In this document: in pieces, positions 27,983-35,547 of the stretch | How the letters are laid out: each line of letters begins with the position of its first letter | Numbering within the stretch: the stretch's first letter is position 1 | NCBI GenBank assembly: GCA_042095375.1 | Contig: JBELBJ010000002.1 | Span: 1 to 64,000, forward strand | Origin: GCA-2715645 sp042095375 | GTDB lineage: Bacteria > Bacteroidota > Bacteroidia > Cytophagales > MED-G16 | DNA: 64,000 bases | Reading direction: 5' to 3' | Program-made: the position numbers and the translations under genes | Notes under the pieces: model-generated | The model's input: only the letters and a program-made list of their open reading frames with translations | Told to the model about the DNA's origin: nothing | Database searches by the model: none

Positions 27983-28855
27983 TTAATTTGCAGTGAATTC
28001 TTTCAACCTCATATTTTTTCCTGGCTCTCTTAATTTTTGTAAAGCTTTTTCTCTAATTTGCCTTACTCTTTCTCTTGTTAATCCCATAACATCTCCAATC
28101 TCTTCTAAAGTGTAAGGATTATCAAAGCCAATCCCAAAACTCATAACTATAACATCTCTTTCTCGAGGAGTTAGTGTAGACAAAGCTCTCATTGTCTCAA
28201 CTTTTAAGGAATCATTAAAAACTAAACCAGAATCTGTTGGATCTTCAGCATCATTTTCTAAAACATCTAATAAAGAACCTGAATCATCTTCACCAAATGG
28301 AGCATCCATTGACATTTGTTTAACCTCGGCCCCGAGCGTACTTCTTACTTCACTTGGTTTAATATCTAAATTTTTAGCTAATTCCTCTTCTGTTGGTTCT
28401 CTTTCAAATTTTTGTTCTAATTCAGCGTAAGCTCTTCTTATTTGATTGATAGCCCCTGACTTATTCATTGGAAGCCTAACAATTCTAGATTGTTCAGCTA
28501 AAGCTTGCATAATTGATTGTCTTATCCACCAAACTGCATATGAAATAAATTTAAAACCTTTAGTCTCATCAAACTTTTTTGCAGCTTTAATTAAACCAAG
28601 GTTTCCTTCATTTATAAGATCATTAAGAGGCAAACTCCTATTTTGATATTGTTTAGCAACTGAAACAACAAACCTAAGATTTGCTTGAACAAGTCTATCA
28701 AGTGCACTTTGGCTTCCCTTCTTAATTTGCTTGGCTAGCTTTACTTCTTCTTCAGGTGTAATCATCGGAACACCACTAACCTCAGTAAAATATTTTTCAA
28801 GAGTATGACTCTCTCTTCTATTTGTTATTGATTGTGTTATTTTGAGTTGTCTCAT
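27983..28855 (-). CDS. rpoD: Primary RNA polymerase sigma factor (Bacteroidota RpoD/SigA)
   Basis: A 290 aa sigma-70 factor of the compact Bacteroidota type that lacks a long region 1.1. Region 1.2 begins at SHTLEKYFTEVSGVPMIT, region 2 contains LRFVVSVAKQYQNR, NEGNLGLIKAAKKFD and FISYAVWWIRQSIMQAL, region 3 REPTEEELA, and region 4 LTPRERDVIVMSFGIG with the helix-turn-helix TLEEIGDVMGLTRERVRQI. This is the housekeeping sigma that recognises TTG/TAnnTTTG promoters, one of which lies just upstream of its own gene. Confidence 0.96.
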   Translation of the reverse strand: MRQLKITQSITNRRESHTLEKYFTEVSGVPMITPEEEVKLAKQIKKGSQSALDRLVQANLRFVVSVAKQYQNRSLPLNDLINEGNLGLIKAAKKFDETKGFKFISYAVWWIRQSIMQALAEQSRIVRLPMNKSGAINQIRRAYAELEQKFEREPTEEELAKNLDIKPSEVRSTLGAEVKQMSMDAPFGEDDSGSLLDVLENDAEDPTDSGLVFNDSLKVETMRALSTLTPRERDVIVMSFGIGFDNPYTLEEIGDVMGLTRERVRQIREKALQKLREPGKNMRLKEFTAN

Positions 28856-28891
28856 GCTGAATAAGGTGGTTTTGAGAAGTTAAACAATTGA

Positions 28892-28922
28892 CAAATGTAT
28901 TATATTATTGCATATATGTCAA
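28892..28922 (-). promoter_or_regulatory. Bacteroidota-type promoter for rpoD
   Basis: On the minus strand a TTGAC box (28922-28918) is followed after about 18-20 bases by TACATTTG (28899-28892), matching the -33 TTG and -7 TAnnTTTG elements. The predicted start lies about 30 bases before the rpoD ATG at 28855. Confidence 0.6.
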
Positions 28923-28986
28923 GATTAAATACGAAAGAAATCGATTAATGTTCCTCTTAATCAATGAAATCAATTTTTTTGATTAT

Positions 28987-29259
28987 TTAATCAATTTCAA
29001 TAGTTATTTTTTCAGATCTAGGAAAAGACTGACAACATAAAACATACCCATCTTTTAACTCTTCATCAGAAAGACCATCGTTCACTTCCATTTCAACATC
29101 ACCTTCAACTAATTTACCTATGCAAGATGTACATACCCCACTTTGACAAGAAAATGGTATATCAATATCTTCATCCATAGCTTTTTCAAGTATTGTGGTA
29201 TCTTTATCTACTTCCATTTCAAAAGTTTCACCATCCATAAATACTTTTACGATACTCAT
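28987..29259 (-). CDS. Small [2Fe-2S] ferredoxin, PaaE-C-terminal type
   Basis: A 90 aa plant-type ferredoxin with cluster ligands Cys38, Cys43, Cys46 and Cys76 (CQSGVCTSC...VLCCQSFP). The surrounding sequence resembles the C-terminal ferredoxin domain of PaaE-type oxygenase reductases, but the FAD/NADH-binding part is absent and the gene stands alone, with its own 5' region divergent from purB. It could deliver electrons to an oxygenase such as the Rieske enzyme at 8-9 kb; this link is inference, and a general redox role is equally possible. Confidence 0.88.
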   Translation of the reverse strand: MSIVKVFMDGETFEMEVDKDTTILEKAMDEDIDIPFSCQSGVCTSCIGKLVEGDVEMEVNDGLSDEELKDGYVLCCQSFPRSEKITIEID

Positions 29260-29334
29260 ATGTATAAATTTTAATTGACGCGCAAATATAATTTAATGAT
29301 TTGTTTTAAAATATCTCTTTCGTTAAATATTTCT

Positions 29335-29342
29335 TAATTTTG
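29335..29342 (+). promoter_or_regulatory. Candidate -7 box for purB
   Basis: TAATTTTG matches TAnnTTTG and lies 14 bases before the purB ATG. No clear -33 element was found at 19-21 bases upstream, so support is modest. Confidence 0.3.
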
Positions 29343-29356
29343 CAAAAATCATAAAA

Positions 29357-30709
29357 ATGAATACATTTAATCTATCAGCAATAAGCCCCATAGACGGAAG
29401 ATATAGTAAGGTTACTGAAGACATATCTAAATACTTTTCAGAGTTTGCATTGATAAGATATAGGGTTTATGTTGAAATCGAATATTTTATTGCCCTATAT
29501 GAATTTAAATTGCCTGAATTAAAAAATATTAAAAAAAGTAAAATAAAAGATTTACGTGAAATTGTAAATAACTTTTCTATAAACGATGCTAAAAAAATAA
29601 AAAAAATTGAAGATAAAATCAATCATGATTTAAAAGCAGTAGAATATTTTATTAAAGAAAAATTCAAAAAATTAGGATTAGAAGAATATAAAGAATTTGT
29701 ACATTATGGACTTACTTCACAAGATATTAATAACACTGCGATACCTTTAATGCTAAAAGATTGTCTTAAAAAGACTATTATTCCTTCAATTAAAATTATT
29801 CAAAAATCAATAAATATTAAGTCAAAAAAATTCAAAAATATACCTATGGTCAGTAGAACACATGGACAACCGGCTACACCTACTACTTTTGGAAAAGAAT
29901 TAAAAGTTTTTCATGAAAGAATTAGTGTTCAACTTGATTCTCTTATTAGAATTCCTAATAATGGAAAATTTGGTGGTGCATCTGGAAACCTAAATGCCCA
30001 TTATGTATCCTATCCAAAAATTAATTGGGATTCATTTTCAGATAAATTTTTAAAAAAAATCGGATTAATTAGAAGTAATCCAACAACTCAAATTGAACAT
30101 TATGATAATATGGCAGCTATTTTTCATTGCTTATCAAGAATTAATACAATTTTAATTGATTTTTCTAAAGATATTTGGCATTATGTATCTATAAATTATC
30201 TAAAACAAAAAGTGAAAAAAAATGAGGTAGGTTCATCTGCAATGCCACATAAGGTTAACCCAATAGATTTTGAAAATGCTGAAGGAAATTTAATGATGGC
30301 TAATCAAATATTTCAATTTCTCTCAGAAAAACTTCCAGTATCAAGACTTCAAAGAGATTTGACAGATTCAACTGTATCAAGAAATATTGGCATTCCAATT
30401 TCGCATACAAAAATTGCTTTAAATTCTTTATCAAAAGGGTTAGAAAAAATAGAAATCAATAAAAAAGAAATAGAGAATGATTTAGAAAATAATTGGTCAA
30501 TAATTGCTGAGGCAATTCAAACGATATTGAGAAGAGAAAAAGTGCCTAATCCATATGAAACACTTAAAAAAATCACTAGAGGAAATTCAAAAATTGATAA
30601 AAAATTATTTTTAGAATTCATAGATAAACTTCCTGTAAGTAATAAAGTGAAAAAGGAATTATATAATATATCTCCAAAAAATTATTTAGGAAATAGTCAA
30701 AATCAATAA
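29357..30709 (+). CDS. purB: Adenylosuccinate lyase
   Basis: A 450 aa member of the fumarase/aspartase superfamily that cleaves adenylosuccinate and SAICAR in purine synthesis. It begins with LSAISPIDGRYSK, typical of the E. coli-like long form, has the substrate-loop signature GSSAMPHKVNPIDFENAEGN and the conserved SRTHGQPATPTTFGKE with the catalytic His. It works with PurA, encoded at 39.9-41.2 kb. The downstream methyltransferase starts three bases after its stop. Confidence 0.96.
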   Translation: MNTFNLSAISPIDGRYSKVTEDISKYFSEFALIRYRVYVEIEYFIALYEFKLPELKNIKKSKIKDLREIVNNFSINDAKKIKKIEDKINHDLKAVEYFIKEKFKKLGLEEYKEFVHYGLTSQDINNTAIPLMLKDCLKKTIIPSIKIIQKSINIKSKKFKNIPMVSRTHGQPATPTTFGKELKVFHERISVQLDSLIRIPNNGKFGGASGNLNAHYVSYPKINWDSFSDKFLKKIGLIRSNPTTQIEHYDNMAAIFHCLSRINTILIDFSKDIWHYVSINYLKQKVKKNEVGSSAMPHKVNPIDFENAEGNLMMANQIFQFLSEKLPVSRLQRDLTDSTVSRNIGIPISHTKIALNSLSKGLEKIEINKKEIENDLENNWSIIAEAIQTILRREKVPNPYETLKKITRGNSKIDKKLFLEFIDKLPVSNKVKKELYNISPKNYLGNSQNQ

Positions 30710-30711
30710 AA

Positions 30712-31479
30712 ATGTTGAGTAAAATTATTGGAGTTTTGTTAAAAAAATTTCCTAGATCTTTTTTACAAAGAATTAGCAAACCTATTTTTACAATTATCAA
30801 ATTATTTTATTTAGGAGATAAAGTTCTTTGTTCTATTTGTAAGAAAAAATTTATTAAGTTTTTCCCTTATGGAAGAAAAATTAGACAGAATGCTTTATGT
30901 CCTAACTGTTTATCTCTTGAAAGACATAGACTTTTATACCTTTTCCTAAAAAAAAAAACTGATTTTTTTAAAAAAAATATTAAACTATTACATATTGCTC
31001 CTGAACAATGTTTAATTAAAGTTTTTAGCAATTTAAAAAACATAGAGTATGTAACAGGAGATTTATTTTCACCATTAGCAAAAATAAAAATGGATATCCA
31101 TAACATTCCATTTGAAAATAATTCATTTGATGTCATATTATGTAATCATGTCCTTGAACATGTTGAAGACGACAAAAAAGCAATTAAAGAAATAAATAGA
31201 GTAATGAAAAAAGATGGTTTTGCTATTCTCCAAGTTCCTTTTTATTATCCAATTCCAGAAAAAACTATTGAAGATAAATCAATAGTATCTAAAAAAGAAA
31301 GAGAGAAAATTTACGGTCAATCAGATCATTTAAGAAAATATGGTGAAGATTATGATAAAAGAATATTATCTCAAGGACTTAAATTAAAAAAATCAAATTT
31401 TATTGATTCATTCTCCAAGAAAGAAAAAAAATATTATGGATTACAAGAAAAAGAAGTAATATATTATTGCTACAAATAA
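30712..31479 (+). CDS. Class I SAM-dependent methyltransferase with N-terminal zinc-ribbon-like motif
   Basis: A 255 aa protein. Residues about 42-70 contain two pairs of cysteines (CSICKKK and LCPNCLSLERHR) that look like a zinc ribbon. A methyltransferase_11-type domain follows: LLHIAPE in place of the usual GxGxG loop, VTGDLFS, MDIHNIPFENNSFDVILCNHVLEHVEDD and VMKKDGFAILQVP. It follows purB by three bases and converges with, and overlaps by ten bases, a GT2 glycosyltransferase. A role in envelope polysaccharide or lipid modification is possible, but the substrate is unknown. Confidence 0.8.
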   Translation: MLSKIIGVLLKKFPRSFLQRISKPIFTIIKLFYLGDKVLCSICKKKFIKFFPYGRKIRQNALCPNCLSLERHRLLYLFLKKKTDFFKKNIKLLHIAPEQCLIKVFSNLKNIEYVTGDLFSPLAKIKMDIHNIPFENNSFDVILCNHVLEHVEDDKKAIKEINRVMKKDGFAILQVPFYYPIPEKTIEDKSIVSKKEREKIYGQSDHLRKYGEDYDKRILSQGLKLKKSNFIDSFSKKEKKYYGLQEKEVIYYCYK

Positions 31480-32435
31480 TTTTTAATCCAAGCCCTCAAA
31501 TAGCCACTTCCGTAAGCAAAAAATTGAATAAATGTAGTTACTACTGATAAAAAGCCAACTACCAGGTTTTTATTTAAAATACTTGATTCTAAAAATATTA
31601 ACATAAAATAAATACCATAGATAAACTGAAGCAATAAAAATAAATTAAAATCAATTTTAAATAATAAAAGTAAATATGTGAGAATAAAAAATATAATAAA
31701 TAAAGAAGGTAATAAATGAAAAATTCTAAATGTTCCTTTATGCTTTTGGTTTAATATAACTCTAGCAGTACCAGAAGAAAAAATTTGATTATAAAATGCA
31801 AATAAATTATTTCTTCTTTTATGATAAACATATGCATTTTTTATAAAACTTGATTTTGCTCTTGAAGATAATAATCTATATGTCAAATCTAGATCTTCAC
31901 CAAATCTCATTGAGGAAAATCCTTCTATCTCCAAAAATTTGTTTTTTTTCACACCCATATTAAATGATCTTGGCAAAAATTTATCAACTGAATATTTAGA
32001 TCCTCTAATGCCACCTGTTGTTAACATGGATGTCATTGAATGATTTATTGACTTTTGTAAAAAGCTAAAATTTTTTTTTGATTTATCTGGACCACCAAAA
32101 AAATGAATATCTTCATTAGATTTTAAAAACTTATTAATCTCATAAAAATAATTTTCAGGAATAGTACAATCGGAATCAAAAAATATTATCCATTCAGCAT
32201 TTGCAAATTTTACACCATAATTTCTTGCAAGACCAGGACCTTTATTTGATATTTCATGATATTGCAAATTAATTTTACTTTTAAAGCTATCAATAATTTT
32301 TTTTGATGAAATAGATGATCCATCTTCAATAACTATAATTTCTAGATCTCTATATTTTTGATCTACTATACTTTGAATTAAATCATTAATTTCATCAGGC
32401 CTGTTAAATACAGGTATAATTACTGAAAATTTCAT
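31470..32435 (-). CDS. Family 2 glycosyltransferase with C-terminal membrane segments
   Basis: A 321 aa GT-A fold enzyme. The N-terminus has FSVIIPVFNRPDEI, IIVIEDGSS and the metal-binding FFDSDCTIP; a later MRFGEDLDLTYRL holds the acceptor-side ED motif. The last 90 residues form two or three hydrophobic segments, so it is membrane-attached and probably adds sugars to a lipid-linked polysaccharide. The start overlaps the stop of the upstream GT2 by one base. Confidence 0.87.
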   Translation of the reverse strand: MKFSVIIPVFNRPDEINDLIQSIVDQKYRDLEIIVIEDGSSISSKKIIDSFKSKINLQYHEISNKGPGLARNYGVKFANAEWIIFFDSDCTIPENYFYEINKFLKSNEDIHFFGGPDKSKKNFSFLQKSINHSMTSMLTTGGIRGSKYSVDKFLPRSFNMGVKKNKFLEIEGFSSMRFGEDLDLTYRLLSSRAKSSFIKNAYVYHKRRNNLFAFYNQIFSSGTARVILNQKHKGTFRIFHLLPSLFIIFFILTYLLLLFKIDFNLFLLLQFIYGIYFMLIFLESSILNKNLVVGFLSVVTTFIQFFAYGSGYLRAWIKNYL

Positions 32436-33403
32436 TAATCAAAACCTTTCTTATCACTAACAATCTGATCATCATTTTTAGAACTAACTTTTACAACTAT
32501 TTCTGCTAAAAAGCCTGCTAAAAATAGTTGAACACCAATAATTATTGATACAAGAGCTATAAAAAAAAGCGGCTGATCTGTTACAGGTCTAATTTCATCA
32601 ATTGGAATCCCTTCATATATTTTTGAAACTTTATCATAAATTATTATAAAAGAACCCATTAATCCAAATAGAAAAGAAAAAACCCCCATTGTTCCAAAAA
32701 AATGCATGGGTTTTTTCTTAAACTTATAAACGAAACTAACAGATATCAAATCTAAAAATCCGTTGATAAATCTTTCTATCCCAAATTTTGTCTTACCGTA
32801 TTTTCTTGGATTATGATTCACTATTTTTTCTCCTATTTTATTAAAACCATTCCATTTTGCTATTAAAGGAATATATCTATGCATTTCACCATATATAGAA
32901 ATATTTTTTATAACAGAATTTTTATATGCTTTAATACCGCAATTAAAATCATTTAATTTAATTCCTGAAAAAAGTCTAGTAACAAAATTAAAAAATTTTG
33001 AAGGTAAAGTTTTAGTAATAGGATCAAATCTCATTTTTTTCCAACCAGAAATTAAATCATAGTCTTGATCAATAATCATTTTGTAAAGAGGCATAATCTC
33101 TTTTGGATCATCCTGTAAATCAGCGTCCATAGTAATAACTACTTTGCCAGATGAATGTTTAAATCCAATATCTAATGCTGCTGATTTTCCATTATTTTTA
33201 TTAAATCGAATACCTTTTACAGATGAATTTTTTAAAGCTTCATTTTTAATAAATCTCCATGAGTTATCAGAACTACCATCATCAATGATAATAATTTCAT
33301 ATAAAATGGATGAAGAAATAGTATCATTAATTGAAGTAACTAACTCTGGGATAGACTCTTCTTCATTATATGCAGGAATTATAATTGATAAATCCATATG
33401 CAA
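32435..33403 (-). CDS. Family 2 glycosyltransferase, DPM1/ArnC/GtrB-like
   Basis: A 322 aa enzyme with a GT-A domain (LSIIIPAYNEEESIPEL, IIIDDGSSD, MDADLQDDPKEI) and two C-terminal membrane helices (around 230-255 and 272-295), the architecture of polyprenyl-phosphate sugar synthases that make undecaprenyl-P-sugar donors. The initiator may be Met1 or Met3. It sits between dihydroorotase-like pyrC (7 bp upstream) and another GT2. The likely role is making a lipid-linked sugar for surface glycans. Confidence 0.9.
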   Translation of the reverse strand: MHMDLSIIIPAYNEEESIPELVTSINDTISSSILYEIIIIDDGSSDNSWRFIKNEALKNSSVKGIRFNKNNGKSAALDIGFKHSSGKVVITMDADLQDDPKEIMPLYKMIIDQDYDLISGWKKMRFDPITKTLPSKFFNFVTRLFSGIKLNDFNCGIKAYKNSVIKNISIYGEMHRYIPLIAKWNGFNKIGEKIVNHNPRKYGKTKFGIERFINGFLDLISVSFVYKFKKKPMHFFGTMGVFSFLFGLMGSFIIIYDKVSKIYEGIPIDEIRPVTDQPLFFIALVSIIIGVQLFLAGFLAEIVVKVSSKNDDQIVSDKKGFD

Positions 33404-33410
33404 ATTTAGT

Positions 33411-34688
33411 TTAATAATTAAATTTTGAATTTTTAGAGTTTATAATACCAAAGATTTTACCTTTCAAGGACCAATTTAACCAAGGGGAATTGAAAGATTT
33501 GGAAATATTATTATCTAAAGAATAATCCCATGATCCATTAATATCAAAAATAGTCAAAGAAGCATTTGATCCAACTTTTATAGATTTATCTTCAAGATTA
33601 AGAATTTTCCTTGGGTTCGAAGTAAATTTTGTAATCAAAGACTCTAAAGAAATTTTTGAAGATAAAATTAATATATTACTAAAAAATGTTTGAAGAGAAA
33701 TCATTCCATTTTCAGCATTATTAAATTCAACTGATTTATTTTCAATGTTTTGAGGTTGATGATAAGAAGAAATCACATCTATGGTGCCATCCTCTAATCC
33801 TTTTATTAAAGCATCAATATCATCTTTTGTTCTTAATGGAGGATCCAATTTATAATTGGTATCAAAATTTATGATATGGCTATCATCTAATATTAAATTA
33901 TAAATAGAAACATCACAAGTAACATTTAATCCATCCTGTTTTGCTTTCCTTATTATATCGACAGAAGATTTAGTAGATATTCCTGAAAAATGTAATTTTC
34001 CTCCAGAGTATCTCAAAATTGATAAATCTCTATTTAACATTATTTCCTCAGCGATATTTGGGATACCTTTTAAACCAGATATGGTACTATTATGTCCTTC
34101 ATTTACAATACCTAACCTTGATAAACTAAAGTCCTTAGGTTTATTTATTAATAGGCCATCAAATTGTTTAATATAAAGTAAAGCTTTATACATCATATCT
34201 GAATTTTGTAATTCTTTTTCGCCATCAGTAAATGCAACTGCTCCAGCTTTATTTAAATCTAAAATTTCATTTAATTCAATTCCATCAGTATTTTTAGTAA
34301 TAGCAGCAGTTGGATGAATAGTTGAAAGGTCATTTTCAGTTTTATTTTTTACATAATAAATATCATTTTTAGATTGTAAAATAGGATTTGTATTAGGCAT
34401 TAATAAAATATCAGTAAAACCTGAAAAAGAAGCTAATTTAGAGCCTGAAGTTAAATCTTCTTTATGTTCAAATCCAGGATCACAAAAATTTGATCTAAAA
34501 TCAAACCAACCAGGAGATACCATCATTCCATCGCAATCGATAACCTTAGTAGTTGAAGTTTTTACATTTATTCTAGATAAACTAATCTTATCTATGACAC
34601 CACTATTATCAATTAAAATATTTACTTTTTTAGAATTATACTCAGAGTTTAAATCAACAACTATAACAGATTTTAAAATTAATGACAT
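33411..34688 (-). CDS. pyrC: Dihydroorotase-like protein with degenerate active site
   Basis: A 425 aa amidohydrolase-superfamily protein, matching class I dihydroorotase over its full length (PGWFDFRSNFCDPGFEHKEDL, TDILLMPNTNPI, DPPLRTKDDI, SLESLITKFTSNPRKI). In active enzymes the first segment is D-x-H-x-H-x-R; here the two metal-binding His residues are Arg and Asn. The late D-H-A-P motif is also altered (SSYHQPQ). It is therefore probably catalytically dead or has changed function, like the non-catalytic PyrC' that supports aspartate transcarbamoylase in some bacteria. An active dihydroorotase should exist elsewhere in the genome. Confidence 0.85.
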   Translation of the reverse strand: MSLILKSVIVVDLNSEYNSKKVNILIDNSGVIDKISLSRINVKTSTTKVIDCDGMMVSPGWFDFRSNFCDPGFEHKEDLTSGSKLASFSGFTDILLMPNTNPILQSKNDIYYVKNKTENDLSTIHPTAAITKNTDGIELNEILDLNKAGAVAFTDGEKELQNSDMMYKALLYIKQFDGLLINKPKDFSLSRLGIVNEGHNSTISGLKGIPNIAEEIMLNRDLSILRYSGGKLHFSGISTKSSVDIIRKAKQDGLNVTCDVSIYNLILDDSHIINFDTNYKLDPPLRTKDDIDALIKGLEDGTIDVISSYHQPQNIENKSVEFNNAENGMISLQTFFSNILILSSKISLESLITKFTSNPRKILNLEDKSIKVGSNASLTIFDINGSWDYSLDNNISKSFNSPWLNWSLKGKIFGIINSKNSKFNY

Positions 34689-34766
34689 TTACAGATAGAA
34701 AATATTTCCACAAAAATATAATATATTTTTATATTACATAATTAGTTTCCAAAATCGTATTGAAAT

Positions 34767-35543
34767 TTATTTTTTAAAAGGTGAGGCTGCAAGATGTTCC
34801 AAAATTGCCATTCTAGCAAAAAGAATTGCAACACCTAAGGTAGCAATGCCACCTAACCAAATTCCAGGCACAAAATCTAAGAATAAAAAATAATCATAAA
34901 ATGCATGCATAATTATTGAGACGAAAAGCGATAAAAATACATAAAGCCATTTTTTTCCAAGTTTACAAGTTTTTGCTTTACCCAAATAATACCCCATTAT
35001 GACTGCAAAAGCAAAGTGAGCAGGAACTGCTGTCAACATTCTAAAAAATGCAACTGATGAAGATCCTTGTAAAACATAGGTGATATTTTCAGCAGTAGCA
35101 AAACCCATGCCAACAAATACTGAATAAACAATTCCATCAAATGGTTCATCAAAATTTTTATTAGGAAAAATAATTAAGAATACAACAATAAATTTTAACA
35201 CCTCTTCAGTTATGGAAACAGTTAATGCTTCACCTCCCACTCTTAAAAAGTTATTTTCAACATTTATATATGAAAAAACAAATTCAAGAATATCTATATC
35301 AAAATGTAAATTTATTGCTCCAAGAATAAAACAAGTTGCTAGAAGCCATACCGGCTCTTTATCATATTCATCAGAATGATAAATAAAAAACATTATGAAA
35401 ATTCCAGGTGAAATAGAAAGAGTAACGAGTAACATATCGTACAAATCAAATCTATGAATTAGTACCAATGGATAAAATAAAACAAGATAAAGAAGTGTAG
35501 CCATTACACTTCCATAGAAACTGTTTAAAAATATCTTTTTCAT
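34767..35543 (-). CDS. PrsW-family intramembrane protease
   Basis: A 258 aa polytopic protein with about eight membrane segments. It carries the PrsW signatures SITEEVLKFIVV (EExxK), DGIVYSVFVGMGFATAENI, and two later membrane His-containing segments (AHFAFAVIMGYYLGKAK and IIMHAFYDYFLF). PrsW in Bacillus makes the first cut in an anti-sigma factor; family members cut other membrane proteins or have no proven activity. It is four bases after the metallopeptidase/barrel gene, with which it is probably co-transcribed. Confidence 0.85.
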   Translation of the reverse strand: MKKIFLNSFYGSVMATLLYLVLFYPLVLIHRFDLYDMLLVTLSISPGIFIMFFIYHSDEYDKEPVWLLATCFILGAINLHFDIDILEFVFSYINVENNFLRVGGEALTVSITEEVLKFIVVFLIIFPNKNFDEPFDGIVYSVFVGMGFATAENITYVLQGSSSVAFFRMLTAVPAHFAFAVIMGYYLGKAKTCKLGKKWLYVFLSLFVSIIMHAFYDYFLFLDFVPGIWLGGIATLGVAILFARMAILEHLAASPFKK

Positions 35544-35547
35544 TTAT

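Noticed and set aside
34705..34740. AT-rich imperfect palindrome between the PrsW-like and pyrC genes as a terminator
   Set aside because: It has no GC-rich stem and such AT-rich symmetry is expected by chance at this base composition.
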